From: Alphaproteobacteria bacterium US3C007
Lineage (GTDB): Bacteria > Pseudomonadota > Alphaproteobacteria > Rhodobacterales > Rhodobacteraceae
Length of the DNA stretch: 64,000 nt
Assembly (NCBI GenBank): GCA_034423775.1
Contig: CP139918.1
Span: 3,286,001 to 3,350,000 of the forward strand
Direction: 5' to 3'
The notes beneath the pieces are model-generated. The model had not been told where the DNA came from. It made no database searches and saw only the letters and a list, made by a program, of their open reading frames with translations. Both the position numbers and the translations under genes were made by a program. Below are positions 1 through 8,880 of the stretch, piece by piece; the first letter of the stretch is position 1, and each line of letters opens with the position of its first letter.

Positions 1-2
1 GC

Positions 3-65
3 TGGCTTCCTTGCAATGAAGAATATGAGCTTAGAGGTGCTTTAGAAAAAATGCTCACCAATTAA
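3..65 (+). CDS. C-terminal tail of a protein entering from the left edge (partial)
   Basis: An open frame enters from the window edge and ends at a TAA, giving about 20 residues (WLPCNEEYELRG... ending MLTN). The amino-acid mix looks coding, but the piece is too short to name a family. The 5' part lies outside the window. The following 100 bases hold no further gene before tspO. Confidence 0.35.
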   Translation, partial: WLPCNEEYELRGALEKMLTN

Positions 66-165
66 GTGTGCTGCTATGCAAAAGCGTTCTGGCGCTAGAT
101 ATTGTCTTTGTCAGAACACTACTTTCATGCTTAAAAAGCGTTTTTTTAAAAGTTAGGGGCCGTAA

Positions 166-633
166 TTGAAACTGAAAATAGCGGTTTGGCTTTCATTATA
201 CGCTTGCACGATTGTGGCAGCTTCGGGCGCTATTTGGTTTGCAGGTAATTTGAATGCTAACGATTGGATTGCGCCTGATGTAGCGCCGCCTGCATGGCTT
301 TTTGGCCCCGTTTGGACTGTCTTATATCTGTTTATTGCAACAAGCGCCTATCGCGTGATTTATGCAGACCCTCATAAGCTAAAAGGCGTTGTCTTAGGTT
401 TATGGAGCTTACAAATGTGTTTGAATACGCTTTGGACACCTGTGTTCTTTGGCGCATTTGATTTACCCGGCGCTCTCGCTCTCATTGTGGTTCTTTGGGC
501 GGTAATTGGAGCGTATAGTGCTGTTAGCTTCTCAGTTGATCGAAAAGCTGGATACCTGTTTTTGCCTTATTGGGCATGGGTCTCCTTCGCCACAATTCTA
601 AACTATAAATATATGATTTTGAATCCGCTTTAA
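166..633 (+). CDS. tspO: TspO/MBR family tryptophan-rich sensory protein
   Basis: A small integral membrane protein of 155 aa, the usual TspO length, with five predicted hydrophobic segments. Hallmarks visible are PPAWLFGPVWTVLY after the first helix, a W..QMCLNTLW segment near residue 85, and a C-terminal WAWVSFATILNYK. TspO binds porphyrins and in Rhodobacter modulates photosynthesis gene expression; that role is family knowledge, not shown here. It fits an organism that also carries bciA. The start appears to be TTG, preceded by an AGGGGC ribosome site. GC content looks lower than in the rest of the window, as in the next gene. Confidence 0.92.
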   Translation: MKLKIAVWLSLYACTIVAASGAIWFAGNLNANDWIAPDVAPPAWLFGPVWTVLYLFIATSAYRVIYADPHKLKGVVLGLWSLQMCLNTLWTPVFFGAFDLPGALALIVVLWAVIGAYSAVSFSVDRKAGYLFLPYWAWVSFATILNYKYMILNPL

Positions 634-690
634 CCTATTCTTAAAATGAATGCCGTGTCGGTTCCCCTAAATAAGGTTTGACTATTCATC

Positions 691-1581
691 ATGCGACCTC
701 TTAATCGAACCGGCCTCGCTATCATATTAAGCTTACTTGCATTGGCATTGTTCGATTCAATGGGTTTGATAATAAAACTGCTTTCTTCAAAATTTTCTGC
801 TGCCGAGCTTTCGACCTGGAGAAACCTATTCGGATTAATTCCAGCTTTTTTAGTACTTTATTCGTCTAGAGCTTGGCGCCAAGCAGGGCAGATTTTTAAA
901 ATTAGGCAATGGAAACTAGCTCTTTTTAGGGGCGTTATTGCCACGCTAGCTCAGCTTTGTTTTTACATGTCACTCGGCCTGATGGCATTTGCAACCGCGT
1001 CTACAATTACCTATGCCGGAGCGCTTTTTACAACTGCGTTTGCAATACCAATTTTAGGAGAACGCGTAGGTTGGATGCGCTGGGGGGCGGTTCTCGTCGG
1101 GTTTGTTGGTGTTGTTTTTATATTGCAACCTGGCAGTGATGCGTTCTCATTTTTCTCAATCTTACCCTTAGCCGCAGCGGCATTCTATGCGCTGCTGACA
1201 ATCACGGCTAAATTATTTGATGATGAGGTACCTAGTGCTTTGGTAAATCTGTACTCTTCAGTCATTTCAACCGCTTGCGCTACGATTATAACCTTGTTCA
1301 TTGGTGGGTTTACTATGTTTACTTCTTTTAAAGAGGTTCTCTGGTTAGTCCTTATGGGAGGGTTTGGCGGATCTGCAGTTCTTTTATTGGTGACCAGTTA
1401 CCGAATGACAGAACAAAGCAATTTGGCGCCATTCAGTTATTTTGGAATTCCTATCGCTTTTTTATTTGGATGGGCATTTTTCGACGAAACACCTTGGAAT
1501 ACATTATTCCCAGGCGCAGCACTCATCATTCTTGGAGGTTTGTTAATTGTTTGGCGCGAAAGTGCCCTCGCAAAACGTTAG
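691..1581 (+). CDS. DMT superfamily (EamA) transporter
   Basis: A 296-aa inner-membrane protein with about ten hydrophobic segments arranged as two EamA repeats (roughly residues 8-145 and 155-290). Visible family features are the first-repeat segment AELSTWRNLFGLIPAF and the ALIILGGLLIVWRE ending. EamA proteins are usually exporters or exchangers of amino acids or other metabolites; the substrate cannot be read from sequence. It starts with ATG 57 bp after tspO on the same strand, so co-transcription is possible. The AT-rich composition resembles tspO and differs from downstream genes. Confidence 0.9.
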   Translation: MRPLNRTGLAIILSLLALALFDSMGLIIKLLSSKFSAAELSTWRNLFGLIPAFLVLYSSRAWRQAGQIFKIRQWKLALFRGVIATLAQLCFYMSLGLMAFATASTITYAGALFTTAFAIPILGERVGWMRWGAVLVGFVGVVFILQPGSDAFSFFSILPLAAAAFYALLTITAKLFDDEVPSALVNLYSSVISTACATIITLFIGGFTMFTSFKEVLWLVLMGGFGGSAVLLLVTSYRMTEQSNLAPFSYFGIPIAFLFGWAFFDETPWNTLFPGAALIILGGLLIVWRESALAKR

Positions 1582-2234
1582 AACTAGAATTTTCATTGCG
1601 ATAAAATTTGTTCAACGAAACTCTACACCCCTTTCAATAGCTTTGGCAGGTTGTTTTTGAAGTTTGACTTATGAGTAGCGTATCCAAAAAGATTTTCTGT
1701 CGACGCCAAGTATAAATATACCCCTAAGGGCTCTGCAGGCACCCCACTGCTTTATAAGTAAGCCCTGCAATCTTAATAATAAGTTCGCGCAACAAACATC
1801 AACAAGCCCCGCCCCCTCTGCCATCTGAAAGGTTTTCGCTTTGCCTGTTTGGTATTGGCTATGCAGTTTGGATCTATCACCGCTGGGGCGATTTCCAGCA
1901 GCCGTTCCGCTATGCCACCCATCCGTCGAATTGAGCGCGCTAGGCCCGAACAGCTGACGGTGAGATTGGACGCTGGCGTGGTGAATGATGCGGTAGCACA
2001 TGAATGTCGCGATATTGTCATGCCCGATCTGTGCTGTCCTTCCCGGAGAGGCTTTAGATTGAATGCCAGAACGCAAGTTTGCACTCTTGATTGCAGGAAA
2101 GCTGCGTCTGTAAAAGGGCTCACGCATATGGCCAATATCAGCAGTCGCACTTAGAGTCTTAAGAGTGAATTTTCAAAATCATTATTTTTGGCGCGGTAAT
2201 TGCAAACCTATCCTCTAAGAATAGGAGGATAGAC
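1582..2234. other. Gap without a supported gene
   Basis: About 650 bp in which several frames stay open on both strands (for example 1669-2127 minus and 1849-2154 plus), but none resembles a known family and they overlap each other. The stretch is more GC-rich than the genes to its left. It may be decayed coding DNA. No tRNA or clear RNA structure was recognised. An AGGAGGA ribosome site for the next gene lies at its right end. Confidence 0.4.
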
Positions 2235-2552
2235 ATGTCAGAGGTCAATAATGTTGGGCTAAATGCATTTCTCGCGCAGCAATACGCGCCGAAGCAATCG
2301 GAAAAAATACCTACCCCCGCTTCAACCGAAAAAGTAAAATCTGAACCAAGCAAAAATGCCGATGAGCGCTCTGTCGTGGTTAAGATAAGCGCCGCCGCAC
2401 GCTCTATGCTTGAAGAGACGCGCGCGCTTGAAAAGCGTCAGGCCGATGCAAATATAGCCAATGCGGCGATTGATAAGCGTTTGGAGACCGTACGCTTGGA
2501 CAGCCAACGCCTTGAAGAAACGCTATCTGCAAAAGCCACAGAGGCCGCTTAA
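2235..2552 (+). CDS. Small hypothetical, charged and probably helical
   Basis: A 105-aa soluble protein with no recognised domain. The first 50 residues are polar and rich in Pro, Ser and Lys, so probably disordered. Residues 55-100 (SAAARSMLEETRALEKRQ...) are charged and helical, suggesting a coiled coil. A strong AGGAGGA site sits six bases before the ATG, which supports it being translated. It lies just upstream of a TPR protein gene on the same strand. It has no signal peptide or membrane segment. Function unknown. Confidence 0.7.
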   Translation: MSEVNNVGLNAFLAQQYAPKQSEKIPTPASTEKVKSEPSKNADERSVVVKISAAARSMLEETRALEKRQADANIANAAIDKRLETVRLDSQRLEETLSAKATEAA

Positions 2553-2603
2553 AAACCGAACTATATAATTTGACGAAACGCCAATATAGTCTACCTTTTG
2601 GCG

Positions 2604-3164
2604 ATGATGATGTGGTGGAGACATATTTTTAAGCCCTGGAGTGCGTTTGCGACGCTGTTTATTATCACGGCCAGTCTTAGCCTGGCAAACCCAGAAGACC
2701 TATTAGATCAGTTGGCGCTCAGCGCCTCTGAACAAGAGGCGCAGCCGATAATTTCAAAGCTTTGGGGTGAATGGACCAGCGCGCATAGCTCTAATGCCGA
2801 AGGAAGCTTGATGCAACGTGGCATCATTGCGATGAATCAAGGCCGTATCGATGACGCAGATGTGCTCTTCGGCAGGTTAATTTTTATAAATCCTGATTTT
2901 ACCGAGGCGTGGAACAAGCGTGCCACTTTACGTTTTATCAAGGGCGATTACGCAGGCTCTGAAGCCGATATTTATGAAGTTTTGATCCGGCAACCACGCC
3001 ATTTTGGAGCCTTATCAGGCTTGGGTTTAATAAATATGAAATTGGGGGAATGGCAAAAGGCCATAAACGCGTATGAAAGCCTTCTAGGCGTGTATCCCCA
3101 CAGCCCCGATGCCAAAATCTATCTTCCCGCATTGAAGCGGAAACTGGGTGAAATTGAACTTTAG
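2604..3164 (+). CDS. TPR-repeat protein, probably exported
   Basis: About 186 aa. The N-terminus (MMMWWRH, then a hydrophobic stretch ending SLSLANPEDLL) looks like a signal peptide or membrane anchor. From about residue 70 there are three tetratricopeptide repeats (LMQRGIIAMNQGRIDDADVLF, AWNKRATLRFIKGDYAGSEAD, LSGLGLINMKLGEWQKAINAY). Such proteins scaffold protein contacts; the partner is unknown. Three consecutive ATG codons make the exact start uncertain and no good ribosome site precedes them. It follows the small helical protein by about 50 bp. Confidence 0.8.
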   Translation: MMMWWRHIFKPWSAFATLFIITASLSLANPEDLLDQLALSASEQEAQPIISKLWGEWTSAHSSNAEGSLMQRGIIAMNQGRIDDADVLFGRLIFINPDFTEAWNKRATLRFIKGDYAGSEADIYEVLIRQPRHFGALSGLGLINMKLGEWQKAINAYESLLGVYPHSPDAKIYLPALKRKLGEIEL

Positions 3165-3312
3165 ACGTTTTTGAACCAGCAAGGGATCTGGCGTGAAACG
3201 AGGGCAGAGCAAACCCTAATAAGCCTGCGGGGCCTTTAACACGTGCCTGCTGTTCTTTTTCCCAAAATAATCTATAGATAACTCCACCCGATCTTGGAAC
3301 AAATGGTGGGTC

Positions 3313-4212
3313 ATGAATTTTCGACAATTAGAAGCCTTTCGAGCCACAATGCGTTCTGGCTCAATAACGCGTGCGGCAGCGTCATTGAATCTTTCGCAAC
3401 CCACGGTGAGCCGTCTGATCAAAGATCTCGAAGCTCAGATAGGCTTTGCCCTTTTTATCAAATTGGGGCGTGGCATCAGACCAACGACAGAGGGACAAAA
3501 ATTTTATGAAGGCGTAGAGGCCACGTTTATGGGCCTTGACCGGCTGGATGATTTGGCCAAAACACTGGAAAGCAGTTCCGGGGGCACCCTTTCTTTGGGG
3601 GTCATCCCGTCGCTGGCAACGATAGAAATTCCAAGTGCCATAAACAGCCTATATCAGGCCCGACCTGACGTTAAATTACAGATCTACCTGCGTAACACAC
3701 CTGCCATTATCGAAGCTATTCAATTGCAGCAATTGGATCTGGGCGTGATCAGCCGGCAACCGCCCTATAATGGCGTTGAAATCCTGTATCAAACCACCCT
3801 GCCCTATGTTTGCTTGGTTCCCGAAGAGCACGCTTTGGCTGGTTCTCAAACTGAGGTGAATTTGAACGACCTAGCGCAGACAGAAACCTTTATTACTTTT
3901 GGTGGCATTTTTCCCGAACAGATAGCCGGTCTGGATACGGCAACCATCGCCCATCTAAAGCAACGCTCGCGTTTATCGGCGGCCAATATGCCGATGGCCG
4001 CGGCATTGGCAAAAGAAACCGGCGCGCTGGCGATCGTTGACGTTTTATCCGCCGGAGTTGCTGTCGGAACAGGTGGTGTGACCAGCCTGCCACTGGTTCA
4101 AAATCTTGAATATCATCTGGCTGTTGTCGCGCAAAATGCTGGTACATTGTCACGTCACGGGCAAGAATTGGCGGGCATTATTGCCAAGCGCTTAGACAGA
4201 ATTCGATGTTAA
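3313..4212 (+). CDS. LysR family transcriptional regulator
   Basis: A 299-aa LysR regulator. The N-terminal winged helix-turn-helix (residues 3-62: FRQLEAFRATMRSGSITRAA, then LNLSQPTVSRLIKDLE) is followed by a periplasmic-binding-protein-like effector domain (about 92-295). Its stop codon overlaps by four bases (TTAA) the stop of the convergent DmdA-like gene at the end of the minus-strand operon, so it is a likely local regulator of that operon, though it is transcribed toward it rather than divergently. The inducer is not predictable. Confidence 0.92.
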   Translation: MNFRQLEAFRATMRSGSITRAAASLNLSQPTVSRLIKDLEAQIGFALFIKLGRGIRPTTEGQKFYEGVEATFMGLDRLDDLAKTLESSSGGTLSLGVIPSLATIEIPSAINSLYQARPDVKLQIYLRNTPAIIEAIQLQQLDLGVISRQPPYNGVEILYQTTLPYVCLVPEEHALAGSQTEVNLNDLAQTETFITFGGIFPEQIAGLDTATIAHLKQRSRLSAANMPMAAALAKETGALAIVDVLSAGVAVGTGGVTSLPLVQNLEYHLAVVAQNAGTLSRHGQELAGIIAKRLDRIRC

Positions 4213-5321
4213 GCAACCGGCAAATCTCTTATCCAGCCCGCGCGCGGCGGTTGATCTTCCACCCGCACCTCAACGTTTAAGCCCGCGCGCCAATAGCCTT
4301 TCTCGAGAAGAGACAACCCTATATTGTTTTCTAAACGCGGCGAATATATTCCCGATGTGATTTCACCAATTTTTTGTCCCTCACAAATCACAGGCCATGG
4401 GATTGCGCAGGTTGGCACGGGGGGACCTTCAAATTCAACTGCATGGATCAACCGCTGAGGGCCTTGCGCAGCGATCGCGCATACCGCATCCCGGCCGATG
4501 TAATCAATAGAACCGCTCACATCACAAAATTTACCCAGCCCTATTTCAAATGGATTGTTTTGAAGGGTCATCTCATTGCCATATGAAAAAAGGCCGCCCT
4601 CAATCCGTTCGATCAGATTGGGGCAACCGGGGCGAATGTTATACGCTTGCCCTGCCCTCCAGAGCAAATCCCATAAACCGGGGCCATGCGCCGCCCCCTG
4701 CACATAAATCTCAAACCCGCCTTGGCGCGAATACCCGGATCGGGCGATAAGCTGCTGGGTTCCCTCAACCTCAATCCACCCAAATTTGAAAAATCCAATA
4801 TCGCGTATATCTGGCCCGAAAACCTCGGCCAGCAAAGCCTCAGCTTGCGGCCCCTGCACGGATAAAGGAAAAACATCAGGCTCATGAATATAGGCATTTA
4901 GCCCCCGGCCCAAGGCCAGCCCTTTGGCATAAAGCAGTAAATCGCTATCGGCGATTGACAGCCAAAACCGATCTTCGGCCAGCTTTAAAAGAACCGGATC
5001 ATTTATCAGCCCCGCTTGGTCATCAATGATCGGCACATATAGACACTGCCCCACCTGTGCCTTGCTGATGTTGCGCGGGGTCATCAATTGCACCAAAGCG
5101 CCAGCATCTGGGCCCGATATTTCAACCTGCCTTTGGCAAGACACATCCCAAAGCTGCACATAGGCGCGCAAATGCCAATAATCTTCTTCAACACTGGTTT
5201 CAAAGGCTTTGGGCAAGAGCATATGGTTGACCACGGAAAACCCCCGAACCCCCAACGCCTCGACGCGATCCGTATAAGGTGTGCGACGAATACGCCGCGA
5301 CATATTTAAGCCATCAGCCAT
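4209..5321 (-). CDS. DmdA-like GcvT-fold methyltransferase
   Basis: A 370-aa protein of the GcvT/DmdA folate-dependent family. The N-terminus (SRRIRRTPYTDRVEALGV), NHMLLP, QLWDVSCQRQVEISGPDA and CPNLIERIEGGLFSYGNEMT match the pattern I know from DMSP demethylase DmdA more than glycine-cleavage T protein. These enzymes move a methyl group to tetrahydrofolate. It is the last gene of an operon with a ThDP enzyme, a transthyretin-like protein and a flavin oxidase, a context unlike classical dmdA loci, so the methylated substrate may not be DMSP. An AGGAGAT ribosome site precedes the ATG, four bases after the upstream stop. Confidence 0.85.
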   Translation of the reverse strand: MADGLNMSRRIRRTPYTDRVEALGVRGFSVVNHMLLPKAFETSVEEDYWHLRAYVQLWDVSCQRQVEISGPDAGALVQLMTPRNISKAQVGQCLYVPIIDDQAGLINDPVLLKLAEDRFWLSIADSDLLLYAKGLALGRGLNAYIHEPDVFPLSVQGPQAEALLAEVFGPDIRDIGFFKFGWIEVEGTQQLIARSGYSRQGGFEIYVQGAAHGPGLWDLLWRAGQAYNIRPGCPNLIERIEGGLFSYGNEMTLQNNPFEIGLGKFCDVSGSIDYIGRDAVCAIAAQGPQRLIHAVEFEGPPVPTCAIPWPVICEGQKIGEITSGIYSPRLENNIGLSLLEKGYWRAGLNVEVRVEDQPPRAGWIRDLPVA

Positions 5322-5324
5322 TGG

Positions 5325-5675
5325 TTAATCTCCTGACCACCAAACAGAGTAAGAATTCGGGTTGATAATGATCGGAATGTGGTAATGGCCTTCCCGATCA
5401 GGCATCGAAAAACGAAAGATGATTTCATCCATAATGTGCAGCCTTGCGCGAATGAGATCTTGGTTTTGCCAGTAATCTTTGGTTTCAAAGACCAGTTCAT
5501 AGCACGCCTCGGGGCTCAAAAGTCGCGCATCCAAGGTTTCTTTAAGCCGCCCGCCAGCATCCATCTGAGTGTCAAATAAACAATTTTGATTGGTCAGATT
5601 GATCAGGCGGACAGGAATAAACCCAGCATGTGTGCCATCAAATCCGTTCAGCGTGTGAGATGTTAAAACGGCCAT
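5325..5675 (-). CDS. Transthyretin-like / 5-hydroxyisourate hydrolase family protein
   Basis: A 116-aa protein matching HIUase length and layout. It has an N-terminal LTSHTLNGFDGTHAGFIPVRL in place of the usual S.HVLD..G.PA, a D.GGRL turn, and a C-terminal HYHIPIIINPNSYSVWW. True HIUases end YRGS; here that tetrapeptide is replaced by WWSGD, so the active site differs and a changed substrate is likely. No uricase or OHCU decarboxylase gene lies near, arguing against a purine role. Its ATG overlaps the stop of the ThDP-enzyme gene (TAATG), showing translational coupling. Confidence 0.8.
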   Translation of the reverse strand: MAVLTSHTLNGFDGTHAGFIPVRLINLTNQNCLFDTQMDAGGRLKETLDARLLSPEACYELVFETKDYWQNQDLIRARLHIMDEIIFRFSMPDREGHYHIPIIINPNSYSVWWSGD

Positions 5676-7414
5676 TATTCAATCGATGCCTTATCACGTT
5701 TATCGGAGGTGGCTGCTACGATCGGGCTAATAACACCACGACATTTCACGTTGAGGCAAGCGGTCTTTCCGCTGGCCATCGCCCGCGCCAAAGCAGGGCC
5801 CAAAGCGGCACGATCCTCGACCAATTCTCCATATCCCCCCATACCTTCAAAAAGGGTGTGAAACGGAATATCGCGAAAATCGGTGGCAAAATGGGAACCG
5901 TTCGCAAATAAACGCTCTTGCTGCTGGCTGATACAATCCAATCCGCCATTATTATCTATTACAACGGTGATCGGCAGCTTTTCCTGAAACGCCGCTTCGA
6001 TGGATAAGCCACCCGACAAAAAGGCGCCATCCCCCGAAATTAACACGACATTACGTTCCGGATGCGCCGCTTTTGCTGATAGGGCAAAGCTTACCCCTAC
6101 GCCCAGCAAGCTATAATTCCCCGGGTGCAAAATACCGCCAAGTTTTTGACCACGCCACCCAGCCATATTAACAGCAATTTCCGACCAGAAATGCGTGTTG
6201 CCGCCGTCAAAAACCAACCAATCCTGATCCTGTAACTGGCTTTGCACATCCAATGACAATTGCAGCGGGTGCATTTTGCGCCCCTGCGCTTGATCGAGTG
6301 TATTTTCTGTATCCAAATGCGCGTACCATTCATCAACCCATTTGGCGCGGCGCGCTTTCTGCAGCTCAAGCCAAGGGGCAAAATTAACTTTCACACCTGA
6401 CAAAAGATCTAAAAATGCAGCGGGGTCGCTGAGTATCAACCGATCTGCCGCGCGATTGTAATTCAGTTCTTCGTGGCTGCCATTGACACAGATCAAATGC
6501 GTTTCCGCTTTGATAAAAGGCGGATTTCCGAAATTCATTTGATTGTCGAGTCGCCCTCCAATCATCAATATTATATCCGCGTCCTGCAACGCCTCTTTAG
6601 AGGGGTGATATTGGTGAAAATCTGCCAACCCCATATAGGTTTCACATTCCTCACCCAGTAGTTTCTGATGATAGGGAACGTTGAATACAGGAATTTTCAA
6701 AGCTTTCGACGCGTCTTCAAGGTTTTTTTCCGTGTGTGACCACCACACCCCGTGCCCTGCGATGATAACAGGCCGCTTTGCCATATTAAGCAGGTTTATC
6801 ACATCTGCCATCACCGCTGGTTCTGGCCAAGCTTTTGGCAAAGGCCTGTCGCTACGGTCAAATGGGCGCTCATGACGACCTGCATCCGCTGGAAAACTCG
6901 CAAACATTAAATCAACCGGCAAGCTGATATGCACAGGCCCTGGATAACCAGTGGTTGCCGCTGTCCAGGCCCGATCGACAAATTCGCTGATCCGCTCACC
7001 ATCGGTAATTTGAACCGAATATTTCACCAATGGGGCCGCGATGGCGACATCATCAATTTCTTTAAATCCGCCTGCACCTTGGCGCTTCAGCGTCGAAGAC
7101 CCAGTCACAAATATCACCGGCGCTCGTTCGCCGCCAGCCTCCAACATGGCCGGCACCGCATTTGCGAAACCTTCCGGACCAACCAAGCAAACAGCCGGTT
7201 TGCGCGTGATACGCGTATGACCATCAGCCAAATGTCCAGCAACCTGTTCATGGGGGCAGTTGATCACAGGCATTTGACATTTCATAAACCCTTCGAGCGC
7301 AGGGTTACAAAAGCCACCAGCAAGCGTAAACACATGCTCAGCACCTTTTTCTTTGAGTGCACGGGCGAGTATCTCGCCACCACGCAGTTTTATCTCTTTG
7401 CTCTTTTCGTTCAC
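5675..7414 (-). CDS. Thiamine-diphosphate-dependent enzyme (acetolactate synthase-like)
   Basis: A 579-aa protein of the acetohydroxyacid synthase / benzoylformate decarboxylase superfamily. The ThDP-activating glutamate is in the N-terminal NCPHEQVAGHLADG (Glu 56). The central domain covers about 195-340. The C-terminal ThDP-Mg motif starts GDGAF near residue 445 and ends in IDNNG. No partner small subunit is present, so a catabolic decarboxylase or carboligase is more likely than IlvB. The start is GTG with an AAGGTGAAG site. With the adjacent alpha-hydroxy-acid oxidase it could decarboxylate or ligate the 2-oxo acid that enzyme makes. Confidence 0.85.
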   Translation of the reverse strand: MNEKSKEIKLRGGEILARALKEKGAEHVFTLAGGFCNPALEGFMKCQMPVINCPHEQVAGHLADGHTRITRKPAVCLVGPEGFANAVPAMLEAGGERAPVIFVTGSSTLKRQGAGGFKEIDDVAIAAPLVKYSVQITDGERISEFVDRAWTAATTGYPGPVHISLPVDLMFASFPADAGRHERPFDRSDRPLPKAWPEPAVMADVINLLNMAKRPVIIAGHGVWWSHTEKNLEDASKALKIPVFNVPYHQKLLGEECETYMGLADFHQYHPSKEALQDADIILMIGGRLDNQMNFGNPPFIKAETHLICVNGSHEELNYNRAADRLILSDPAAFLDLLSGVKVNFAPWLELQKARRAKWVDEWYAHLDTENTLDQAQGRKMHPLQLSLDVQSQLQDQDWLVFDGGNTHFWSEIAVNMAGWRGQKLGGILHPGNYSLLGVGVSFALSAKAAHPERNVVLISGDGAFLSGGLSIEAAFQEKLPITVVIDNNGGLDCISQQQERLFANGSHFATDFRDIPFHTLFEGMGGYGELVEDRAALGPALARAMASGKTACLNVKCRGVISPIVAATSDKRDKASIE

Positions 7415-7446
7415 AGGATCTTCACCTTCTTACCCATAAAACCCAC

Positions 7447-8607
7447 CTAATCTAGCAGGGCATGATTATTTTTTACGATCATCGCAGGCGTCAAATCGGA
7501 TATGTTTCGCGCACCCAATTGTGCCATCGCAGCAGAAACATCATAGGCCAAACCGCTGAACAACGCGTCCAGCCCCCGCGCACCATCAGCCGCCAACGCG
7601 TAAAGCACCGGACGGCCCAACATCACCATATTGGCGCCACAAACCATGGCCTTCACGATATCTTCGCCATTGCGAACGCCGCTATCAATAAGCAACGGAT
7701 AATCCGGACCAAGCGCTTGCCGGATCAATGGTAACACTGCAATTGACGCCGGCGCGCTGTCCAACTGGCGCCCCCCATGCGTGGAAATATAAATCGCATC
7801 TGCGCCGCACTCTTGCACCTGCAACGCGTCGGGCACCGAGGTAATTCCTTTGACCACCAGCTTGCCCGGCCACAATTCACGCAATCGTTTCAAAAATTCC
7901 CAATCCGCTAAAGCGCGGCTTGCATCTCGATCAAAACCATCTCCATTATCCGGAAAGTTTAGGGGTTTGGGCACGCCGTTTGCCAAAGTTGCGAGACTCC
8001 ACCTTGGATGGGTTGCGAAATCAAAAAATTGTTTTGACCTCATCCGAAAGGGCATTTTAAACCCATTCGCAACATCGCGCAAACGCCGGCTCACTTGAGG
8101 AACATCCACCGTGAATACCAAGGTTGAATATCCGGCATTTTGGGCCCTTCGCACCAAAGAAAGCGTATGATCGAGCGGCGGTGTTACATAAAGCTGAAAC
8201 CATACATAAGTACCGGCCCATTTGCGCATATCCTCGAGGCGGCTAGACGCTGCAGATGACAATCCCACCGGAATCTGCGCAGTTTTCGCAACTTGCCCCA
8301 TTATTTGGTCCGCCTTGGGATGCGAAAGATTACACATTCCCATCGGCGCGATTCCAAAGGGCAGCTGAAACGATTGATCGATAAATTTTGTGGTTAGGTT
8401 TCTGGGGTCAACCTGGCGTAAAACACGTGATTGCAGTTGAATATCACCAAATGCCTGTTCATTGCGTGCCTTGCCAATTTCGCGCCCCGCCGCTCCATCA
8501 ATAAAGTCAAAAATAAGTTTGGGAAGCCGCTTTTTGGCCAGAAAGCGCGCATGAGTTGCGTCAATGACGCAGGGCGCGCCCGATTTGATTGAACTTTCGT
8601 AAGACAC
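7447..8607 (-). CDS. FMN-dependent alpha-hydroxy-acid dehydrogenase/oxidase
   Basis: A member of the lactate dehydrogenase LldD / glycolate oxidase / mandelate dehydrogenase family, oxidising an L-2-hydroxy acid to a 2-oxo acid. Features are KRLPKLIFDFIDGAAG at the N-terminus, GIAPMGMCNLSHPKAD, the catalytic ISTHGGRQLDSAPA (His, then GRQ) and a C-terminal LIDSGVRNGEDIVKAM flavin-binding segment. The frame is open to an ATG at 8688, but that ATG lies inside a 23-bp perfect dyad and would add 27 untypical residues. I prefer the GTG at 8607, preceded by GGGGGAT. It is the first gene of the operon. Confidence 0.88.
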   Translation of the reverse strand: MSYESSIKSGAPCVIDATHARFLAKKRLPKLIFDFIDGAAGREIGKARNEQAFGDIQLQSRVLRQVDPRNLTTKFIDQSFQLPFGIAPMGMCNLSHPKADQIMGQVAKTAQIPVGLSSAASSRLEDMRKWAGTYVWFQLYVTPPLDHTLSLVRRAQNAGYSTLVFTVDVPQVSRRLRDVANGFKMPFRMRSKQFFDFATHPRWSLATLANGVPKPLNFPDNGDGFDRDASRALADWEFLKRLRELWPGKLVVKGITSVPDALQVQECGADAIYISTHGGRQLDSAPASIAVLPLIRQALGPDYPLLIDSGVRNGEDIVKAMVCGANMVMLGRPVLYALAADGARGLDALFSGLAYDVSAAMAQLGARNISDLTPAMIVKNNHALLD

Positions 8608-8678
8608 ATATCCCCCAACGCCTTTGCAAAAGGGGATACTAAAGCCGCTAGGCAAAAACAATTCGCTTTTATTTTGCC

Positions 8679-8701
8679 ATTCATACATTTTTTGTATGAA
8701 T
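8679..8701. promoter_or_regulatory. Perfect 9-bp dyad upstream of the hydroxy-acid oxidase operon
   Basis: ATTCATACA and TGTATGAAT are exact inverted repeats separated by five T's. The dyad overlaps the most upstream possible ATG of the oxidase gene (8688). It is probably the operator of the 4.2-8.7 kb operon. Half-sites of this kind suit GntR or LysR proteins; which protein binds is inference. Confidence 0.5.
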
Positions 8702-8880
8702 TTATTGAAGCAAATATTCGTTATCGAGGTAACAAACTTATTTTAAATTCTGACAATTGTTATGTTCTGTTCGCCATCTAATACGGGGGCCAAATGGCAA
8801 ACACCGTCAATTTAGATGGAAAACTAAAATAAATCTGTTAATGATTACGCATGCTGACGTTTTACTAAAAAGAAAATTTG

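Noticed and set aside
1669..2154. Open frames on both strands as genes
   Set aside because: They overlap one another, show no recognisable family features and have no convincing ribosome sites.
5325..5675. True 5-hydroxyisourate hydrolase of purine breakdown
   Set aside because: The conserved YRGS ending is absent and no uricase or OHCU decarboxylase genes are near, so only family membership is claimed.
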